From: Anaeromicropila herbilytica
GTDB taxonomy: Bacteria; Bacillota; Clostridia; Lachnospirales; Lachnospiraceae
Reading direction: 5' to 3'
DNA length: 64,000 bases
NCBI RefSeq assembly: GCF_016591975.1
Contig: NZ_AP024169.1
Span: forward strand, 2,829,001-2,893,000
Shown: one piece after another, positions 25,606 to 35,308 of the stretch
Layout of the letters: every line of letters begins with the position of its first letter
Numbering within the stretch: position 1 is the first letter of the stretch
Program-made: the position numbers and the translations under genes
The notes under the pieces: model-generated
What the model was told of the DNA's origin: nothing
What the model saw: only the letters and a program-made list of their open reading frames with translations
The model's database searches: none

Positions 25606-25766
25606 AGTGTCTCTCCTTAATAATAGTTATTTGCTTGCTTTGAGTGTTGTTAGGCACTCGAGTCTTACCAGGTAATACATAATATATCCATATTTTAGTA
25701 TGTATTTCTTCATAACACAAGTATTATTTTAAACACTGTAATTTTTCAATTTTGAACACAGTAAGT

Positions 25767-27350
25767 TTAGTTACTTCCATTTGTACTTAGTTTTAATAAT
25801 TCATCATTAATTTTTGGAACACGATCTTCATTGGTTAATACAATCACATAATCCCCTGCGGTAATTACCGTATCACCCTTAGGAATAATCTCTTGTTCTC
25901 CACGTTTTATGGCTACTAATAGACAATGTGATGGCCATGTTACAGTTTTAACTTCTTTACCATCCAAACCAGAACCCATACAGACTGCATATTCTAGAAT
26001 AGATTTATGCCTACTATTTCCTTTCATACGACTTACTCCTTGTTTTGCTAAGATTCGTTCTAATAAGGCTTCATAGATTGGCTTTGAACCTATAATATCA
26101 GCGGTCAAATAGGCAATAATTGATATAATGGATAGTGATAATAAATGCTGGAAGGAACCTGTCATTTCTGTAATTAATATAATACCTGTAATCGGAGCTC
26201 TGACAACTGCAGTAAAATATCCAGCCATTCCCAATATAACGAAATTGCGAATGAACATACCATCAAGATGAAATATCTGAACAACGATACCACCATATAT
26301 ACTTCCAATGAGCGCACCTACTGCTAATAAAGGAAGGAAGATACCTCCTGGTGCTCCAGAACCAAAGCATACCATTGTAAATAAGAATTTCATTACTAAG
26401 ATAACCACAAGTGTGATTATTGTATATTTACTCGTAGTTAATAGAGAAATGATAATTTCATGCCCTCCACCTAACACTTGAGGTAATAAAAATCCAAATA
26501 CAACGGATAACAATAAAGGGATGACAATCAAGAACTCTTTTGGAATCCATGTTATTTTTGCATATATATTCTGAGCCTTAAGAATTGATCCATTAAACAA
26601 TACTCCTAGTAAACCTAATATTATTCCTAATACAACGATGAAAAAATAAGATTTCAAGGGTAGAATAGATAAACTCTTAAAATTAAGAACTGGCTTTAAA
26701 CCAAAAAATCCACTTGATACGTAATCTGCTGTTAATGCAGCCGAAAGAGCTGAAAGTAGAACAAATGGAGAAAAATTCTTATGTACTTCCTCTAATGCAA
26801 ACATTACGCCCGCTAAAGGAGCATTAAAGGCTGCGGAAAGTCCTGCACTTGCGCCGCAAGTAATCAGATATTTTTCTTCTACTTTGATTCTTTTAAATAT
26901 CTTGCTATAGCCTTGTCCAACTGCTGCTCCCAACTGCACCGATGGGCCTTCTCGACCAAGGGATAGGCCTGAACCTATAGCTAGTACACCTCCAAGAAAT
27001 TTACCAAGTATGACACTCCACCATCTCATCTGTAATTTGTGAAGTAGAACTCCTTCTACTTGAGGAATTCCGCTACCACATATCATTGGTTCTTTCTTCA
27101 TTAGAGAACCTACGATGTATGCAACTAACAGTAAAATACCAATCCATACTGGCAGCAAGTACGGATTAATTACTATCATTTTATATACTTCTTTCAAGAT
27201 ATCAGACGCTTTTTCAAGCGAAAATCGGTAAAATACAACAATAAGACTACTTACTATACCAACTATGATACCTTCATATACTAGTTTTAATTTAAAATTA
27301 TTCCAGTGAAATAGCATATGATAAGTATTATTTTTATTCTCTATATCCAA
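25767..27350 (-). CDS. ClC-type chloride channel/transporter with TrkA-C domain
   Basis: 527 residues if the TTG at 27350, 9 nt after AGAGAGGAG, is the start; a TTG at 27377 is in frame but has no ribosome site. Three ClC filter motifs are intact: GSGIPQVEG, GREGPSVQLG (with the gating Glu) and GAPGGIFLPLL. The last 80 residues form a TrkA-C (RCK_C) regulatory domain (VTWPSHCLLVAIKRGEQEIIP). The gating Glu and the usual proton Glu position suggest a Cl-/H+ exchanger. About eleven membrane helices. Confidence 0.93.
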   Translation of the reverse strand: MDIENKNNTYHMLFHWNNFKLKLVYEGIIVGIVSSLIVVFYRFSLEKASDILKEVYKMIVINPYLLPVWIGILLLVAYIVGSLMKKEPMICGSGIPQVEGVLLHKLQMRWWSVILGKFLGGVLAIGSGLSLGREGPSVQLGAAVGQGYSKIFKRIKVEEKYLITCGASAGLSAAFNAPLAGVMFALEEVHKNFSPFVLLSALSAALTADYVSSGFFGLKPVLNFKSLSILPLKSYFFIVVLGIILGLLGVLFNGSILKAQNIYAKITWIPKEFLIVIPLLLSVVFGFLLPQVLGGGHEIIISLLTTSKYTIITLVVILVMKFLFTMVCFGSGAPGGIFLPLLAVGALIGSIYGGIVVQIFHLDGMFIRNFVILGMAGYFTAVVRAPITGIILITEMTGSFQHLLSLSIISIIAYLTADIIGSKPIYEALLERILAKQGVSRMKGNSRHKSILEYAVCMGSGLDGKEVKTVTWPSHCLLVAIKRGEQEIIPKGDTVITAGDYVIVLTNEDRVPKINDELLKLSTNGSN

Positions 27351-27538
27351 TGTGATCTCCTCTCTGCTAAAAAGCAATATACATATAAACTTCCTGGTTA
27401 AACCAATAATTATATACTTCTTGGCCTGAATTCGCCTAACATAGTTATACGTATTGAACTGAGAAGTTTATCTATATAAATGAAAATACTTAAAAAGTAT
27501 AAAACTTTTCTACGTTTTTGTAAAACTCAATTTATATA

Positions 27539-28393
27539 TTATAATTTTAATACCATTTCATATTGATTTACATAATTCTCAAACCCTACCTTGAACAAGA
27601 AATTTACTATAGACTTAGATTGACTCTCTACATTAAGAACACTAATTCTATTAGATTCAGAATTCTTTATTAAATCAGTTAATATACTACTTCCAATTCC
27701 TTTCCGTCTATGATTTTTATTTACTGCTATATGAAGAATATCTCCTGCTTTTTTATCTATAACACCATAGCCTACAATTGTATCATTAAGATATACCAAT
27801 GAATATATAAATTTATCAGATGCAGCATTAATTGATTCAATAGAATTCTGCCAAGAGGGTTCAAAGTCCCAACACTCTTTTAACTTTATCCATACATTTT
27901 GATTCATTGTATTACTGTTTTCAACTGGGTATATTGCTTTCATATTATACTTATTTTTATCTAAACAAAAACATTCAAAATCTCTTAAAATATGAAATCC
28001 TTGCTTTTTGTAAAGTTGAACTGCCGATGTATTTGTCTGTAATACTTCAAGTAAATACTGCTCTACTTTCATTTTTTGAAGTAGTTGTTTTGAATGTTCA
28101 AACATGTTACTTGTTATGCCCTGCTTCCTATACGTTGCTATAACACCTGTCCCTACATCATAAGACGTAATTTTTCCATTCCAGTCTCTAATTCCATTTA
28201 GAACAAACCCGACTAACTTTTGATTTTGAAATGCACCAATAGAAGCTTTTTGAATACAACCTCTTTGTTGAAGCATTTCTTGAAACTTTGACAATGGCAT
28301 TTCAATTTTTACTTGATAATCTGAAAATACCTCTAAAAATGTTTTATGTAATTCTTCAATACTTATATCTTCTAATGTGTTATAACTTACCAT
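27539..28393 (-). CDS. Tandem GNAT acetyltransferase
   Basis: 284 residues with two GNAT folds. The N-terminal half has YRKQGITSNMFEHSKQ, the C-terminal half HRRKGIGSSILTDLIKN, both acetyl-CoA pyrophosphate loops (Q/RxxGxG/A). The N half also shows the VLQTNTSAVQLYKKQGFH signature. The substrate is unknown; double GNATs of this type often acetylate small amines or proteins. It is a single gene with an AGGAGTGAAA ribosome site. Confidence 0.88.
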   Translation of the reverse strand: MVSYNTLEDISIEELHKTFLEVFSDYQVKIEMPLSKFQEMLQQRGCIQKASIGAFQNQKLVGFVLNGIRDWNGKITSYDVGTGVIATYRKQGITSNMFEHSKQLLQKMKVEQYLLEVLQTNTSAVQLYKKQGFHILRDFECFCLDKNKYNMKAIYPVENSNTMNQNVWIKLKECWDFEPSWQNSIESINAASDKFIYSLVYLNDTIVGYGVIDKKAGDILHIAVNKNHRRKGIGSSILTDLIKNSESNRISVLNVESQSKSIVNFLFKVGFENYVNQYEMVLKL

Positions 28394-28627
28394 CCCTTAT
28401 TTCACTCCTGACGAAAATCACTATTGTATTTACTGGAAAATTATATCACATTATAACATTTAAAATCAGTATTAAATTATACAAAATGATCTTCTCAGCA
28501 TTTAAATTTTAACTTTTTTAACGTCTACTATAGTAAAAACCTTTATGTAGCAAAAACACATATAGATAATATAATGAATCATTAGGAAACTGAAAAAAAT
28601 ATCGTTAGTTGAGGTGATAGTTATTTA

Positions 28628-29557
28628 ATGAATAACAAAACTATTAAAATTAAACAAACTGTAAAATTTGATCTACAAAGAAAAGTTGTATCACACATGA
28701 CCACATCTTCATGGCATAACATCCCGCATGTATCATATGTGTACGAACCAGATATCACTGACTTCTATAATGAATTTTCTAAACTTGCAAAGGAAAGAAA
28801 CAATTCAGGCTATAAAATAACATTAAATACATTGCTGATAAAAGTTATAGTTGAAGGTTTAATAAAGTCACCTGAATTGAATTCATATGTAGAATATAAT
28901 CATAAGAAAGTGGAAGGCTTGATACATATTTTAGATGACATTAACGTTTCGATACCCTGGCTTTTATCCAATGGTAAAATGATACCCCCAACAATTCCTA
29001 ATGCCCAGAAAATGTCACTAAATGATATTTCGGATTATATGTTAAAATTATCCTCTAAAATAGAAATAACAAATATTGATGAAATGTTATATAGAGCAGC
29101 ATTTTCTGATACATTCAATGAATTAAAGAAATTTAATATTGGAATAGTTAGAAGAATTATTGCTTCTCAAATAACTCGAAACAGAACAAAGGGATTAAAA
29201 GGTAAGGAAAAAAAAGATTATTATAAGATACCTGAGCATAAAAGATTAACCGAAAAAGATATTATGTCTGGTACAGTAACCGTCTCCAATATAGGTTCTT
29301 TGTATAAAGAACAGAGAGGTTCCTTCGCACTCCTTGAAATCATCCCACCTCAAGTTCTTGCTATTGGTATTGGTTCAGTTCAAGAACGTCCAGGTGTATA
29401 TACCCTTAAAAATGGGAATAAAGAAATTGGAATAAGAAAATTTCTCCCAATGTGTCTTGCATTTGACCATAAGGCAGTAGATTTTAGTTCCATTATTCCT
29501 TTTCTAAAAAGGCTTGATGAAATTTTCGAAAAACCTGACGTTATTCATAAGTGGTAA
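28628..29557 (+). CDS. Stand-alone 2-oxoacid dehydrogenase E2-like acyltransferase domain
   Basis: 309 residues that match only the C-terminal catalytic domain of E2 acyltransferases (PF00198); there is no lipoyl or E1/E3-binding domain, and no E1 or E3 genes are nearby. The active-site HxxxD is kept (CLAFDHKAVDFS), although the Gly that usually follows is Phe, and TVSNIGSLYKEQRGSFALLE is the SNLG-type substrate block. It resembles orphan CoA acyltransferases related to chloramphenicol acetyltransferase. The acyl acceptor is unknown. GAGGTG ribosome site. Confidence 0.85.
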   Translation: MNNKTIKIKQTVKFDLQRKVVSHMTTSSWHNIPHVSYVYEPDITDFYNEFSKLAKERNNSGYKITLNTLLIKVIVEGLIKSPELNSYVEYNHKKVEGLIHILDDINVSIPWLLSNGKMIPPTIPNAQKMSLNDISDYMLKLSSKIEITNIDEMLYRAAFSDTFNELKKFNIGIVRRIIASQITRNRTKGLKGKEKKDYYKIPEHKRLTEKDIMSGTVTVSNIGSLYKEQRGSFALLEIIPPQVLAIGIGSVQERPGVYTLKNGNKEIGIRKFLPMCLAFDHKAVDFSSIIPFLKRLDEIFEKPDVIHKW

Positions 29558-29603
29558 AAACTTGGAGTGAAAATCTATGAATTACAGTGTTCTGCAAATA
29601 ACC

Positions 29604-29638
29604 TAGGATATGCAGTGATCAATCCACCGCATATCCTA
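29604..29638 (+). terminator. Hairpin after the E2-like gene
   Basis: TAGGATATGC / GCATATCCTA stem with a 15-nt loop that itself can pair (GTG/CAC). Only weak U-run; tentative. Confidence 0.45.
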
Positions 29639-29748
29639 TAAATTAGATAATGAACCTTAATTCCAAATAATATAAATCCAATTACTCCAATTATTTTATC
29701 AACTATTTAATTTCCATCTTCCTCTACACAACTATCATAACCGGAAAA

Positions 29749-30780
29749 TTATTTTAAACTCTTCAACCTTACGATTTCTCTCCTTGGATAATCCACGGTT
29801 TCTCCTAACGTAATCTTCCATTCATTTTCTAATAGTTCGATTTCTTTCTCTCTAGCATCAATCGCAGCATCATAATGTTCACGAATTTCCTCTATATGAG
29901 CAATTGCTTCATACGCATCTGTATATCTAGGTTGTGGTTGTAAATCAATTGCCTTCTTATAAAAGCTTATTGCCTCCTCATATCTACATAGTCCCGCCAT
30001 ACAACTCGCATAAGAGGATATCGCCATCCATTCTTCTGAATATTTCTCTATCATCCCTGTCCATTCCACTATGGCTTCTTCTATATGTCCTTCTTCTTTT
30101 AAGATTAGGCCTATGTACAGATTCACTCGAAAATCATCTGATATCTGACGCATTTTCTCTACATACACACGTGCCTCTCTTGTTCTTCCATCCGCAATGA
30201 GACAATCCAATAACCATAGATAACCTTTTGCATAATCTGGATGTAATGTAACAAATTCCTTATAGTAATCAATCATTTCATGATGGTTGTAACAATTCCA
30301 ATCACAGATTACACCATTGGTAGCTTTGCTTAAAGTAACATGGCAATTTTTATTCTCTGGTGTGAGTTCTAAGGCCTTTTTCGCATAATTTTCAGCCAAT
30401 ATATGATACCCTTTTGCTCTATGTACATACAATTCTGCAATTCGTTCTACATATACAGGATTCTTTGTTCCTTCATTTATTTTATCCAATAGATATTGAT
30501 TGGCATAATTAAAATCCTCCTCCTTAAGTATCCTATCCTCATATAACATATTTTCAATTCTTTCAAGATGTGCTTCTTCTGTCATCTCGAACAATTCATC
30601 AATGGTCACACCAAAATATATGGATAACTCAGGTATGAGGGACAAGTCCGGGGTTGTTACTCCATTCTCCCACTTTGATACTGCTTGGCTCGATACTCCC
30701 ATTTTATCTGCTAGTTCTTCTTGTGTTACTCCTTTTTGAAGTCTTAATTTCTTTATCATTTTTCCGATTTCAATATTCAT
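29749..30780 (-). CDS. XRE-family regulator with TPR repeats
   Basis: 343 residues. Residues 7-62 are a Cro/C1-type HTH (KLRLQKGVTQEELADKMGVS, SQAVSKWENGVTTPDLSLIP); the rest is a chain of TPR-like helices (ENYAKKALELTPENKNCHV, AISFYKKAIDLQPQPRYT). Such proteins often sense peptides or partner proteins. It ends with no downstream partner in the same direction. The target genes are unknown; autoregulation is possible. Confidence 0.9.
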   Translation of the reverse strand: MNIEIGKMIKKLRLQKGVTQEELADKMGVSSQAVSKWENGVTTPDLSLIPELSIYFGVTIDELFEMTEEAHLERIENMLYEDRILKEEDFNYANQYLLDKINEGTKNPVYVERIAELYVHRAKGYHILAENYAKKALELTPENKNCHVTLSKATNGVICDWNCYNHHEMIDYYKEFVTLHPDYAKGYLWLLDCLIADGRTREARVYVEKMRQISDDFRVNLYIGLILKEEGHIEEAIVEWTGMIEKYSEEWMAISSYASCMAGLCRYEEAISFYKKAIDLQPQPRYTDAYEAIAHIEEIREHYDAAIDAREKEIELLENEWKITLGETVDYPRREIVRLKSLK

Positions 30781-31163
30781 AATTGCTATTCCTTTCCTAG
30801 TAGAAATACTTCTATTAACAAGATAAGTTCATTCTGATAGATCTATTTATTTTCTATTTATAATTTCTCAATGCATAGGTGATATAAAGAAATATAAATA
30901 TATTTTAAGAATTTTATTTATTATTTGTTCGAACATACTTATTATGCTATAGAAATCTATGATATACAATAACTTCCTAGTTAACCTCATTTAACCATCA
31001 GTTACATAAGTGATTGTTTCAATTAATATATTTATTTTATTTATACTGTAAGTTTTCTCAATGATAAATCTGTATTCACTATACACTTGTTCAAATCATT
31101 ATTCTAATAACCAGAAATAAAACATACCATTATATCAATAATAAGTTTGAACTAGGAATTGTT
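30781..31163. other. 383-bp AT-rich intergenic region, nothing recognised
   Basis: Divergent promoter region between the XRE-TPR gene and dedA. No ORF with a ribosome site, no strong dyad and no RNA motif was seen. Confidence 0.6.
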
Positions 31164-31793
31164 ATGAAAGACTTAGCATTACAAATATTAAATGAATATG
31201 GATATTGGGGGATTCTATTACTTACTGCGCTTGAAAGTATTTTTCCAATTATACCTGCTGAAATTCTTCTTACATTAAGTGGATTTATGACCACTTATAC
31301 GGATCTCACCCGTATAGGGGTAATATTATATGCAACGATTGGCGAATTAATTGGTTCCCTGATCTTATATTCTATTGGCCGATTCTTTAAAATTGAAAGA
31401 TTGACACACTTTACAGATTTGAGAATTGCGAAAACCATTGGCTTTCAGAAGGAGCAATTATATCATACTAGGGACTGGTTTATCCAGAAAGGAAAATATA
31501 CTGTCCTATTTGGTAGATGTATTCCCGTCTTAGGTAGCCTAATTTCTATTCCAGCGGGTATGGCTGAGATGAATTTATTACAGTTCATCGTATTTACCCT
31601 GATTGGAATCTCCATATGGAATACAGTCCTTGTAATATTAGGTGCTGCTGCAGGTTCCTCTTGGGAGATTATCGCAAATGGTGCTGGTACTGTGTCAACG
31701 GTTTTTGCTTATTTATTTGTCATCATTGTGATTATAAATGGGATATTGTTATATCAGAAACACAGGAAAAAGAAGAATGTCATTAAATACTAA
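31164..31793 (+). CDS. DedA-family membrane protein
   Basis: 209 residues with five or six hydrophobic segments and the DedA/VTT motifs: ESIFPIIPAEILLTLSG near the N-terminus and FGRCIPVLGSLISIPAGMAEM in the middle. DedA proteins act as lipid-carrier flippases (undecaprenyl phosphate or phospholipid) that use the proton motive force. Monocistronic with its own terminator. Confidence 0.92.
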   Translation: MKDLALQILNEYGYWGILLLTALESIFPIIPAEILLTLSGFMTTYTDLTRIGVILYATIGELIGSLILYSIGRFFKIERLTHFTDLRIAKTIGFQKEQLYHTRDWFIQKGKYTVLFGRCIPVLGSLISIPAGMAEMNLLQFIVFTLIGISIWNTVLVILGAAAGSSWEIIANGAGTVSTVFAYLFVIIVIINGILLYQKHRKKKNVIKY

Positions 31794-31817
31794 CTATGCT
31801 CCTAGTAAGCAAAAAAA

Positions 31818-31866
31818 ATAATAGAACGTTTACATCTACTTCTATTGATGTAAGCGTTCTATTTTG
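31818..31866 (+). terminator. dedA terminator
   Basis: AATAGAACGtTTACATC / GATGTAAgCGTTCTATTTT stem and loop with T-run. Confidence 0.85.
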
Positions 31867-31958
31867 CTTAACTAATGATATTTACCAAAAAAGGAGCATA
31901 TCAAAAGCGTTCTTTATTTCAATGAGGGGAGTATTCTTTTTCTGTAATCACGAACAAT

Positions 31959-33956
31959 TTAAATATTTCTAGCCACTTCATATGCATTCCAGATTGCATA
32001 CATAATATTTGATACTTGATTAGCATCACCTAATAGATGTACATTTGGAATATCATATTTAATCTCTTCATACAATGATTTTTCAGAAAGGTAACCAACA
32101 GCTACGATTGCTGAATCAGCTGCAATTACTTCCTCTTCATCACCAGATTTAAGGACAAATCCGTCTTTTGTTGCACCTGTAACCATTGTTTTTAATTTCA
32201 AATCAATTTTCATAAACTTTATTAAATCTTTTAACATATCTTCATTTGCATGGCAAAGTGGACCACCCACTTTTAAGATGTCATCTTGTAATTCAACAAT
32301 TGTAACAGTCTTTCCTTGATCCGCAAGCCATAGAGCAGTTTCACATCCTACAAGACCGCCACCAATGATAATTGTTGAATCACCAGCATCTTTTTTATTT
32401 AATAATACTTCTTCTGCTGTATATACTTTATCAGAACCTGGTATTGATAATACTCTTGGTTTAGAACCGGTTGCTACAATTACCTCATCTGCATTGAATT
32501 CTTTTACCATCTCTTTTGTTACTGTCACATTATAACGAACTTCAACACCCAGCTCTTTTATCTCATTCGTATACCAGTTTGCTAATGCAATATCATCTTC
32601 TTTAAAGTCTGGTGCACCACCAGGGATTAAGTTACCACCTAATCGATCTGATTTTTCAAATACAGTAACTTTATGTCCTCTCTCAGCTGCTACTCTTGCA
32701 GCTTCTAGACCTGCAACTCCACCACCAATAATCATTACATTTTTGATCTTTCTTGCAGGTTGTAGAGCATATTCGGCTTCTCTACCACAAGCTGGATTAA
32801 CTGCACAAGAAATATTTGCATAAGTAGCAAGTCTTCCCATACAACCTTCTTGACAAGATAGACATGGACGTACTTTATCATATTGATCATTCATAATCTT
32901 ATTAGGAATATCTGCATCTGCAAGTAAAGGTCTTCCAAGTGCAATCATATCTGTCTTACCATCTGTAATGGCATCACTTGCAAGTTCTGGATTCTCCATT
33001 CTTCCTGCAGTAATAACTGGTACTTTTAATACACTTTTCAAGATTTCATTGTAAGGAAGATATAATCCTTTCTCTTGATACATTGGTGGGTGACTCCAAT
33101 ACCATGAATCATAGGAACCAACATCTCCATTGAAAGCATCGTAACCAGCTTCTTCAAGAATCTTGGCTGCTTCAATTCCTTCTTCAATGTCTCTTCCCTT
33201 TTCTACAAATTCTTCTCCTGGAAGTCCGCCTTCTTTCCAGTCTTTAATAAAACTCTTTATACTATAACGTAAAGAAACTGGGAAGTCTTGACCGCAGGAT
33301 TCCTTGATTGCTTGTACAATTTCAATTGCAAATCTAAGACGATTTCTTAAACTACCGCCATATTCATCTGTTCTATTATTAAAGAAAGAGATAGCAAATT
33401 GATCTAGTAAATACCCTTCATGAACTGCATGAATCTCAACTCCATCAAATCCAGCCTTTTTAGCTATTGCTGCTGATTCTGCAAATTTTCTTACATATGT
33501 CTTAATCTCTTCTACTGTTAATTCTCTACAAGTAACACCTGGAAGCCATCTATGAGGAATCTCAGATGGTCCAACCGCAGTCTTTCCAACGATTGAAGGA
33601 ATACTAACGCGTCCGAATCCAGCAGATAGTTGTAAGAATATCTTAGCACCATATGCATGAACTCTTTCTGTCATCTTCTTACCAGTTGTAACGAAGTTAA
33701 GTGGGTTAAGAGTTGGACATGGCATGGATGGTAATGCACATTTTTCAATGTCATTTTCAACCATCGTAACACCTGTCATAAGAAGTCCAGTACCACCTTT
33801 GGCTCTTTCAACATAATACTCTACACCACGTTCATTATATGTTCCATCGGCATCACATAAACCACCAGGTCCCATTGGCGCCATTACAAATCTGTTCTTA
33901 ATTTCAAGTTTACCAATTTTAATTGGTTCATAAAGATTTTTGTACTTCTCTTTCAT
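31959..33956 (-). CDS. NADH:flavin oxidoreductase / 2-enoate reductase family
   Basis: 665 residues, the length of 2,4-dienoyl-CoA reductase, enoate reductase and BaiCD/BaiH enzymes. Domains: an Old Yellow Enzyme-type FMN barrel (about 5-355), a [4Fe-4S] site about residues 363-380 (CLSCQEGCMGRL and SCAVNPACG), then FAD and NAD(P)H folds (VMIIGGGVAGLEAARVAAERG, TIIIGGGLVGCETALW). It reduces activated C=C bonds with NADH in the cytosol. It is read divergently from a TetR regulator that probably controls it. The substrate is unknown; bile-acid, cinnamate-type and flavonoid reductases all share this layout. Confidence 0.93.
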   Translation of the reverse strand: MKEKYKNLYEPIKIGKLEIKNRFVMAPMGPGGLCDADGTYNERGVEYYVERAKGGTGLLMTGVTMVENDIEKCALPSMPCPTLNPLNFVTTGKKMTERVHAYGAKIFLQLSAGFGRVSIPSIVGKTAVGPSEIPHRWLPGVTCRELTVEEIKTYVRKFAESAAIAKKAGFDGVEIHAVHEGYLLDQFAISFFNNRTDEYGGSLRNRLRFAIEIVQAIKESCGQDFPVSLRYSIKSFIKDWKEGGLPGEEFVEKGRDIEEGIEAAKILEEAGYDAFNGDVGSYDSWYWSHPPMYQEKGLYLPYNEILKSVLKVPVITAGRMENPELASDAITDGKTDMIALGRPLLADADIPNKIMNDQYDKVRPCLSCQEGCMGRLATYANISCAVNPACGREAEYALQPARKIKNVMIIGGGVAGLEAARVAAERGHKVTVFEKSDRLGGNLIPGGAPDFKEDDIALANWYTNEIKELGVEVRYNVTVTKEMVKEFNADEVIVATGSKPRVLSIPGSDKVYTAEEVLLNKKDAGDSTIIIGGGLVGCETALWLADQGKTVTIVELQDDILKVGGPLCHANEDMLKDLIKFMKIDLKLKTMVTGATKDGFVLKSGDEEEVIAADSAIVAVGYLSEKSLYEEIKYDIPNVHLLGDANQVSNIMYAIWNAYEVARNI

Positions 33957-34000
33957 AGTAAACCTCCAATTTTCTTATGTAGTTATATAGGCTTCAATTT

Positions 34001-34020
34001 TCAGTGAACATATTCACCGA
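34001..34020. promoter_or_regulatory. Dyad in front of the enoate reductase, candidate TetR site
   Basis: TCAGTGAACATATTCACCGA: arms GTGAA / TTCAC with near-symmetric flanks, just after the reductase -10 box. Likely site for the divergent TetR regulator or another repressor. Confidence 0.5.
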
Positions 34021-34079
34021 ATACATTCATTTTACGACTTTGTTATAATTTTGTCAATATGATTATTACAAATTTTCTA

Positions 34080-34339
34080 ATGATTCGAGGGGCAAAAGCC
34101 TTGATTAACCTTGGTTGTGTATATTGATGTATAATTATTAATTTTGACGTAGTCCGGCCGAAAGTATCGTTTATATTTTGTCAAGACTCAAAGTAAAAAT
34201 AGGAACATAAGTGAGTATTTTTACTTGTTCTGAGGCTTGTAAAAAATATGATGCTTGAGGGGAAAGGTAGTCAAAATTCATAATTATACAGCGATATACA
34301 CTTGGTAAACTAAAATAAGGCTTTTGTCCCTCGAATCAT
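34080..34339. repeat. Family 1 MITE-like palindromic repeat, copy B (260 bp)
   Basis: Ends ATGATTCGAGGGGCAAAAGCC and GGCTTTTGTCCCTCGAATCAT; same orientation as copy A and with the same core GTAGTCCGGCCGAAAGTATCG. CTAAT lies directly next to both ends, a possible 5-bp target duplication, though it is not seen at the other copies. It has inserted between the reductase and TetR promoters. Confidence 0.88.
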
Positions 34340-34468
34340 CTAATTGGTATATATCATTGCCTATTTAATAACTATTGTTACAATGAATTATTACTACCCT
34401 ATTTTGATTCAAAATGTCATAGCTTATTCATAAAATTCTATCTTAATATTTCTGATATTCCTTTTTAA

Positions 34469-34511
34469 TTGACAAAATACTTCACTCCACTATAATTAAT
34501 CTATATAGATT
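34469..34511 (+). promoter_or_regulatory. TetR gene promoter with autoregulatory palindrome
   Basis: TTGACA (34469-34474), 16-bp spacer, TATAAT (34491-34496), followed at once by the perfect 14-bp palindrome AATCTATATAGATT (34498-34511). A repressor there would block its own gene. Confidence 0.65.
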
Positions 34512-34525
34512 GTTAGGAGATTATT

Positions 34526-35116
34526 ATGAAAATGCAAAAATTAACGAGTCGTAAACTACAGGCAGAAGCGACTAAAAATAAATTATATCAAGTTGCAATT
34601 GAACTTTTAGAAAAAGAAGGCTTCGAAAAATTAAAAGTTGAAGATGTGTGTAAAGCTGCAGGTGTATCCATCGGCTCTTTTTATAATTACTTTTCTTCGA
34701 AATATGATATCCTCTCCGAAATATTTATTCGTGCAGATCAGTATTTTGAAGAAGAGGTAAAAGATAGTATTAAAGAAGGATCTACCCTTGATAAAATTCT
34801 TGAATATTTTGATTATTATGCGAAATACAATCAAAATGTAGGTATTGATATAATGAAACAATTGTATACTTCAAATAATAAAATATTTACTCAAAAAGGC
34901 AGATATATGCAAGAACTCTTAAAACAAATCATATCAGACGGACAAGAAACTGGTGAAATAAGCACTACGTCTTCTCCAGAAGAGATATGTGAATTTCTTT
35001 TTATTGCTGCTAGAGGTGTTGCATATGATTGGTGTATTCATGATGGCGAATATAATATCGAAGAATACATGCATCAATATATGATGAAACTGATTGTAAT
35101 TTTTAAAAAGAATTAA
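34526..35116 (+). CDS. TetR/AcrR-family regulator
   Basis: 196 residues. The N-terminal HTH is classic (YQVAIELLEKEGFEKLKVED, VCKAAGVSIGSFYNYFSSKY); the C-terminal part is an all-helical ligand domain ending in a TetR_C type helix bundle. It is divergent from the enoate reductase, so it probably represses that gene and itself until a ligand binds. GGAGATT ribosome site. Confidence 0.92.
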   Translation: MKMQKLTSRKLQAEATKNKLYQVAIELLEKEGFEKLKVEDVCKAAGVSIGSFYNYFSSKYDILSEIFIRADQYFEEEVKDSIKEGSTLDKILEYFDYYAKYNQNVGIDIMKQLYTSNNKIFTQKGRYMQELLKQIISDGQETGEISTTSSPEEICEFLFIAARGVAYDWCIHDGEYNIEEYMHQYMMKLIVIFKKN

Positions 35117-35146
35117 TTGATTAGGATGTAAAATTAATTCTATAAA

Positions 35147-35195
35147 TAGGAGTCAAATACGATGAAATGATCTCATTGTATTTGACTCCTATTTA
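35147..35195 (+). terminator. TetR gene terminator
   Basis: TAGGAGTCAAATAC / GTATTTGACTCCTA, 14-bp stem followed by TTTATTA. Confidence 0.82.
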
Positions 35196-35308
35196 TTATG
35201 TTTTCTTAACTCTCCTTCCATTAATCAAAAAGTCTTTTATCACCCGAATAAATGGATAAATATTGTAAATAATCTAGATAAGAACAGATTTATGTAAAGG
35301 GGATTCCT

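Larger units (their letters stand above)
33957..34525. other. 569-bp divergent promoter region carrying a MITE copy
   Basis: Holds two promoters, two candidate operators and a 260-bp repeat, each listed separately. The minus promoter for the reductase reads TTGACA, 17 bp, TAAAAT (about 34026-34054). No gene. Confidence 0.6.
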
